From Streptomyces roseicoloratus (GTDB lineage: Bacteria > Actinomycetota > Actinomycetes > Streptomycetales > Streptomycetaceae), in NCBI RefSeq assembly GCF_004117935.1, contig NZ_SDOY01000156.1, forward strand, positions 1 through 64,000: a stretch of 64,000 nt of DNA, written 5' to 3'. Below the pieces are notes generated by a model. The model was not told the DNA's origin, ran no database searches, and saw only the letters and a list, made by a program, of their open reading frames with translations. Positions 60,322 through 64,000 of the stretch are shown piece after piece (position 1 is the first letter of the stretch; every line of letters starts with the position of its first letter). Both the position numbers and the translations under genes were made by a program.

Positions 60322-61845
60322 ATGGAGCAGAACGGCAACGCCGGGAGCGGCAGGGGGACCGACTTCCGTTCCATGTCACACCAGCAGATGCTGAACTGGC
60401 TGGACGAGGCGAGCAGTTTCTCCGTACGCAACGCCGGTGACCGTCTGGCCACGGCGGCGGCGAAGATGACGCAGATCGCGAAGGAACTCCAGAAGCGGCC
60501 CGGTCGCGTGGAGTGGGACAGCAAGGCGGAGCGGGCGTTCAAGGAATGGACCGCCAGCCTGGCGAGCACGACCCACAGCCTCGCCGACTACAGCGAGAAC
60601 TCGGCGAAGTGGCTGGCCGAAGCCGCCAACGCCATCGCCGCCGCTCAGAGCTCCATCCCGCGCTACACCTCGAACGCGCAGGCCGAGGAGAACCTGGCGG
60701 CGGCGCGGAAGTACCACAACGATCCCGATTCCCAGACGATCGCGCGCAACGCCCGCAACCAGATGGCACCGGAGGGCGCCGACGCCGCGGCGATCAAGGC
60801 GAAGGAGGAAGCCAACCGGCAGAACGCGGCAGCGGAGATGGAACGGCTCTCGGCGACGTACCAGTGGTCGAGCATGCAGATGACGAGCTTCCAGATGCCG
60901 TCGTTCCAGCCGCCGCCGGCGGATTTCGTCCCCTCCGAGGCGGAGCGAAAGAGGAGCATCGATGCGAACCACATCGGAGGCACGGCACCTTCGGGGCAGG
61001 AGCGTCGCTCGGTCGCTGCGGAGACCGTTGCCTCACCAGCTGAACGGAGCTCGTCTTCCGAGCGGCAGCCCGCTCCATCGGCGCACGACATCACCAGGCC
61101 CACCCATGTGGGCCGCCCTGAGATTCCTGCCGAGTTGGGCATCGACAGCGTGAACACGTTGCCGCCTCCCACGACAGGCACCCCGCCGACCACCGGCATG
61201 CCGCCCGCCGCCGGTCAGCCGCCTGTCCCCACCGCGACACCGCCGCTGACCGCGCCGCCGAGCCCAGCGCTCGCACCTCCCACGCCGGGCAGGACAGGTC
61301 CGGGTGCGGTTCCGCCCATCAGCGGTACGAAGACACCGCTGTTCCCGGGGGCGCGCAACGTCCCCGGCCTCACCCCTGGCCCGCCGCCGACCGTGCCCCG
61401 TGAAGGCATCACCGGTGGGCGAGCCGTGCCGAACCATCCCGGCCGGACCGCCACGGGCATTCCGCGAAGCACGGTGATCGGAAACGAGCCCACCGCCGGC
61501 CGTGGCCCCATGGGTGGCCCCGGCATGACCGGGCCGATGGGCGGACCCGCCGGTCAGAGCGGTGTCACCGGCGGTCGGCGGCTGGCCTCCGAGCCGGGCG
61601 GGGTCGTCGGCGGCCACGCACAGCGACCCGGCGCGGCGAGCACGAGACTGTACACGCCCGGAGGCTCGGGACTCGTGCGCGACGGCGCCCACGGCACGGG
61701 GACTGGGGCGGTGGGCCGCGGCGGCTCCGCAGTCGCCCCGGACGGGCGTGAGGAGAAGCGGAGCAGGCGTCCCGGCTACCTTGTCGAGGACGAAGAGACC
61801 TGGCAGCAGGACGGCCGCCGCGTGGCGCCGCCCGTCATCGACTGA
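60322..61845 (+). CDS. PPE/WXG-like T7SS substrate with Pro/Gly-rich tail
   Basis: 507 residues. Residues 15-180 are helical (MSHQQMLNWLDEASSFSVRN, REWTASLASTTHSLADYSE), of PPE/WXG100-like shape. From about 220 to 440 it is Pro/Thr/Gly-rich and disordered. It ends in a conserved charged C-terminus (RRPGYLVEDEETWQQDGRRVAPPVID). Similar streptomycete proteins are sometimes mis-annotated as IF-2. Operon with the ESX-like gene upstream and mycosin 17 bp downstream. A copy of its tail is at 58470. Confidence 0.75.
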   Translation: MEQNGNAGSGRGTDFRSMSHQQMLNWLDEASSFSVRNAGDRLATAAAKMTQIAKELQKRPGRVEWDSKAERAFKEWTASLASTTHSLADYSENSAKWLAEAANAIAAAQSSIPRYTSNAQAEENLAAARKYHNDPDSQTIARNARNQMAPEGADAAAIKAKEEANRQNAAAEMERLSATYQWSSMQMTSFQMPSFQPPPADFVPSEAERKRSIDANHIGGTAPSGQERRSVAAETVASPAERSSSSERQPAPSAHDITRPTHVGRPEIPAELGIDSVNTLPPPTTGTPPTTGMPPAAGQPPVPTATPPLTAPPSPALAPPTPGRTGPGAVPPISGTKTPLFPGARNVPGLTPGPPPTVPREGITGGRAVPNHPGRTATGIPRSTVIGNEPTAGRGPMGGPGMTGPMGGPAGQSGVTGGRRLASEPGGVVGGHAQRPGAASTRLYTPGGSGLVRDGAHGTGTGAVGRGGSAVAPDGREEKRSRRPGYLVEDEETWQQDGRRVAPPVID

Positions 61846-61862
61846 TCGGCGCGAGGGAGCAG

Positions 61863-63095
61863 ATGCGTACCAGCGGCATTCGACGGAGCCGTGCCCGGAA
61901 CTTCACCACGGCCGGCCTCGGCCTGCTGCTGGTGGGCATCTCCTCCTTCCCCGCGCACGCCGAGAGCATCCGCGCGCAGCAATGGCACCTCGACATCATG
62001 CACGCGGAAGACATCTGGAAGATCAGCAAGGGCGAGGGTGTCACTGTCGCAGTCATCGACAGCGGGGTGGACAAGAACAACCCCGACCTCGTCGGCCGTG
62101 TGCTCGACGGGAGGGATCTCGCGCCGCGGGAGTCCGGTGACGAGCACACCGACGTGGACGGCCACGGCACGGGCATGGCGGGCCTCATCGCGGGAACGGG
62201 GAAAGCGCGGGGCGGTGACGGCGCCTTCGGCCTGGCGCCCGCGGCGAAGATCCTTCCGATCCGTCTGCCCGAACCGGACACGAACCGGAGCCAGAAGGAC
62301 ACCGACGACGACTTCAACAAGCTGGCGTCCGAGGCCATTCGGTACGCGGCGGATTCCGGCGCCAAGGTCATCAACGTCTCTCAGGGCGTGCGGTCGGGCT
62401 CCGAGCAGCTCACGGCTGCTGTGAAATACGCCCTCGACAAAGGCGCATTGGTGTTTGCCGCTGTCGGCAACTCCGGCGACAAGGCCAACGCACCGGAGTA
62501 CCCCGGCGCCACACCTGGCGTCATCGGTGTCGGCGCCATCGACCAGAAGCTGACCAGGATCCCCACCTCGCAGCACGGGCCTCAGGTCGATGTGGTTGCT
62601 CCAGGAAAGGACATCGTGGCGCCCTGCGGTGGAGGCACCGGCCTGTGTAAATCGACCGGCACCAGCGATGCCACCGCCCTCGCCTCCGCCTCCGCCGCCC
62701 TCATCTGGGCCGAGCACCCCGACTGGACCAACAACCAGGTCCTCAAGGTCATGCTCAACACCGTTGCCGCTCCCGACGACGGTGCCGGGCGCAACGACTA
62801 CATCGGCTACGGTGCCATCCGCCCGCTCCGCGCCCTGAAGACCCCCGGCGACCCCGGCCCGGCCGACGTACGACCGATCCCGGACCTCCCCGCGGATCCG
62901 ACGGCTTCGGCCACCGCCTCCGCCACGCCGTCGGCCGCACCGTCCACCACCGATGCCGCCGCCGTGCCGACCCCGCAGGCGGACGACGCCCAAGCTGGGA
63001 GCGGCACGGGACTCTGGGTCGGACTCGGGGTCGGGGCGGTGGTACTGCTCGGGGCGGCCCTCGCCGTGCCGTTGATGAGGGCACGGCGACGCTGA
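61863..63095 (+). CDS. mycP: Type VII secretion-associated serine protease mycosin
   Basis: 410 residues. Signal peptide (about 1-34), subtilisin fold with Asp66 (VAVIDSGVD), His101 (DVDGHGTGMAG), oxyanion Asn203 (VGNSG), Ser268 (GTSDATALAS). The usual GTSFAAP is GTSDATA. A disordered Ala/Thr/Pro linker leads to one C-terminal helix (384-404) and Arg tail. It sits on the outer face of the T7SS membrane complex and stabilises it. Contains a GAGGGAGCAG ribosome site also seen at 58672. Confidence 0.93.
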   Translation: MRTSGIRRSRARNFTTAGLGLLLVGISSFPAHAESIRAQQWHLDIMHAEDIWKISKGEGVTVAVIDSGVDKNNPDLVGRVLDGRDLAPRESGDEHTDVDGHGTGMAGLIAGTGKARGGDGAFGLAPAAKILPIRLPEPDTNRSQKDTDDDFNKLASEAIRYAADSGAKVINVSQGVRSGSEQLTAAVKYALDKGALVFAAVGNSGDKANAPEYPGATPGVIGVGAIDQKLTRIPTSQHGPQVDVVAPGKDIVAPCGGGTGLCKSTGTSDATALASASAALIWAEHPDWTNNQVLKVMLNTVAAPDDGAGRNDYIGYGAIRPLRALKTPGDPGPADVRPIPDLPADPTASATASATPSAAPSTTDAAAVPTPQADDAQAGSGTGLWVGLGVGAVVLLGAALAVPLMRARRR

Positions 63096-63195
63096 CCGAT
63101 GGGCGACGCGCCGGACATCGGTCATCGCGCCAAGTGAGTCCGAAAATCGCCGTGTTGAAGCGCAGCCGGCGCTGTGTTCCGTCCGTCGTCCTGCC

Positions 63196-63201
63196 TACAG
63201 T
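63196..63201 (+). promoter_or_regulatory. Candidate T7SS promoter, second copy
   Basis: TACAGT within CCTACAGTGAAA, matching the box at 59676, 49 bp before the GTG of the second ESX-like gene. Confidence 0.5.
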
Positions 63202-63249
63202 GAAAGGCTGGGACTGACGACGCGAGCGGGGACACGGGGAGGAGTCATC

Positions 63250-63777
63250 GTGGAGGCGGTGGACAGCGGGGGCGGTACGGCCGCGGCGGGGCTCGGCATG
63301 GCGCCCCTGGTCGGCGGTGCCGCGGCGGCCATGGCGTACGAGGTCACCGAGCTGACCAAACTGCAGCAGGACGTGGACGAGCTGCTGCGGGGCTTCAAGG
63401 AGTCCGGTGCGGGGCCCCAGGCCATCGGCGAGGACTGGCTCGTGCAGGGCGCGCTGGCGGGGCCCGGGTTCCACGAGGCGGAGTACCTCTACTCCACGTA
63501 CGACGTCGTGCGGACCGAACTGCTCATGTTCTCCCGGGTCCTGAGCCTCCAGCTCGAAAGCATGAAGATCGCGATCGCGCTGGCGAAGACCGGTTACGAG
63601 AACATCGACGACGACATCCGCGCGCGGATGGGCACGCTGAACACCCAGATCACCGAGCTGCAGCGCGAGACCCTGCCGCCGGCGAAGGCCCGTCTCGGCA
63701 AGGCCGGTCCGGGCGACACGGCCGGTCCGCAGGGCGGCGAGGCGCCCGCGGAGGACACCACCTCGCAGGGGTACTAG
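63250..63777 (+). CDS. ESX-like helical T7SS-associated protein, copy 2
   Basis: 175 residues from GTG 63250 (GGGGAGGAG upstream). Same plan as the protein at 59737: YEVTELTKLQQDVDELLRGF, HEAEYLYSTYDVVRTELLMF, IALAKTGYENIDDDIRARM. Adjacent to a second PPE-like gene. Paralogous ESX-PPE pairs in one locus suggest several T7SS substrate sets. Confidence 0.78.
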   Translation: MEAVDSGGGTAAAGLGMAPLVGGAAAAMAYEVTELTKLQQDVDELLRGFKESGAGPQAIGEDWLVQGALAGPGFHEAEYLYSTYDVVRTELLMFSRVLSLQLESMKIAIALAKTGYENIDDDIRARMGTLNTQITELQRETLPPAKARLGKAGPGDTAGPQGGEAPAEDTTSQGY

Positions 63778-63871
63778 GCAGCACGGGCAGGCCGACGGGC
63801 AGCGCGTCCGTCATGGACGACGCGAACGACGCGAACGACGCGAACGAGCACAGGGACGGGGGAGGACGACC

Positions 63872-64000
63872 ATGGGCACGCTGAACAAGCCGGAGACCGG
63901 GCCCACCAAACCGGAGACCGGGCCCACCAAGCCGGATGCCAGGCCGAAGAAGCCGGAGGCCCGGTCGACGCCGCTCGACGGACTGTCGACCGAGCAGATG
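63872..64000 (+). CDS. PPE-like T7SS substrate, 5' end only
   Basis: 43 codons to the window edge: MGTLNKPETGPTKPETGPTK, then LDGLSTEQM, which matches the MSHQQMLNWL start of the helical domain in the gene at 60322. GGGGGAGGA precedes the ATG. The 21-bp unit coding KPETGPT is repeated at 63887-63928. Truncated only by the window. Confidence 0.7.
   Translation, partial: MGTLNKPETGPTKPETGPTKPDARPKKPEARSTPLDGLSTEQM

Noticed and set aside
1..64000. A biosynthetic gene cluster or complete phage
   Set aside because: No polyketide/NRPS, terpene or phage structural genes were seen; gene content is core metabolism plus a T7SS accessory segment.

Overview
The window is high-GC chromosomal DNA from a Streptomyces (or a very close actinobacterial relative). 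Supporting features are the very high third-position GC, frequent GTG/TTG starts, 4-nt GTGA overlaps inside operons, two sugar ABC transporters without an ATPase gene, a large NAD-dependent glutamate dehydrogenase, the pkaA-pkaB kinase pair beside prfB, a short HupA, and a LAETG sortase substrate. Most of the window reads as conserved core chromosome.

Layout. 1-3 kb: an Rv3235-like protein, a DUF6912-type protein, a HAD hydrolase and a DJ-1/PfpI protein. 3.3-8.3 kb: NAD-glutamate dehydrogenase. 8.4-13.6 kb (minus): a GT87-type membrane glycosyltransferase and a sugar ABC operon (lipoprotein plus two permeases) in which one permease carries an extra Ig-like extracytoplasmic insert. 13.8-20.8 kb: a large FHA-FtsK/SpoIIIE-like protein divergent from two membrane Ser/Thr kinases (PkaA/PkaB type). 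21-29.5 kb: prfB, then a small insertion island (wrecked and internally inverted tnpB, RHS fragments, a small membrane ORF), a repetitive sortase-anchored protein, a zinc-ribbon membrane protein, ftsE-ftsX, an S41 protease, smpB and tmRNA (ssrA). 29.6-37 kb: an MFS transporter divergent from a LysR regulator, narK-nnaR nitrate functions, an XRE/MmyB-like regulator and a CGNR zinc-finger protein. 37-44.5 kb: HelD-like RNA polymerase recycling ATPase, a structured RNA candidate, malic enzyme with an ACT-like N-terminus, hupA, murA, yqgE and a DUF3039-type protein. 44.8-49.9 kb: an operon for amino-sugar import and hydrolysis (binding lipoprotein, two permeases, GH20 hexosaminidase). 50.1-54.8 kb: a three-gene xanthine-dehydrogenase-like operon. 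54.9 kb to the right edge: a type VII secretion (T7SS/ESX) accessory region with an LXG/WXG-like effector and partner, duplicated lipoproteins, helical ESX-like and PPE-like proteins, the protease mycosin and the start of a second PPE-like gene. No Ecc membrane or ATPase genes lie inside the window.

How the parts work together. Both ABC operons probably borrow a shared ATPase (MsiK type). The FHA-ATPase and the two kinases form a likely phospho-signalling module. smpB and ssrA encode the trans-translation system beside prfB and ftsEX. The T7SS segment is the most dynamic part. It holds tandem and dispersed copies of the same modules, with recombination scars that include a small ORF fusing the mycosin start to an effector tail, and the effector contains a TTA codon that would place it under bldA control.

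Most promising for follow-up: the permease with an SdrD/Cna-B-like insert; the structured RNA ahead of malic enzyme; the molybdenum subunit lacking the usual catalytic motifs; the inverted tnpB flush with the prfB stop codon; and the scrambled T7SS modules. All family names are from reading the translated sequence and memory of the families; no database search was run.
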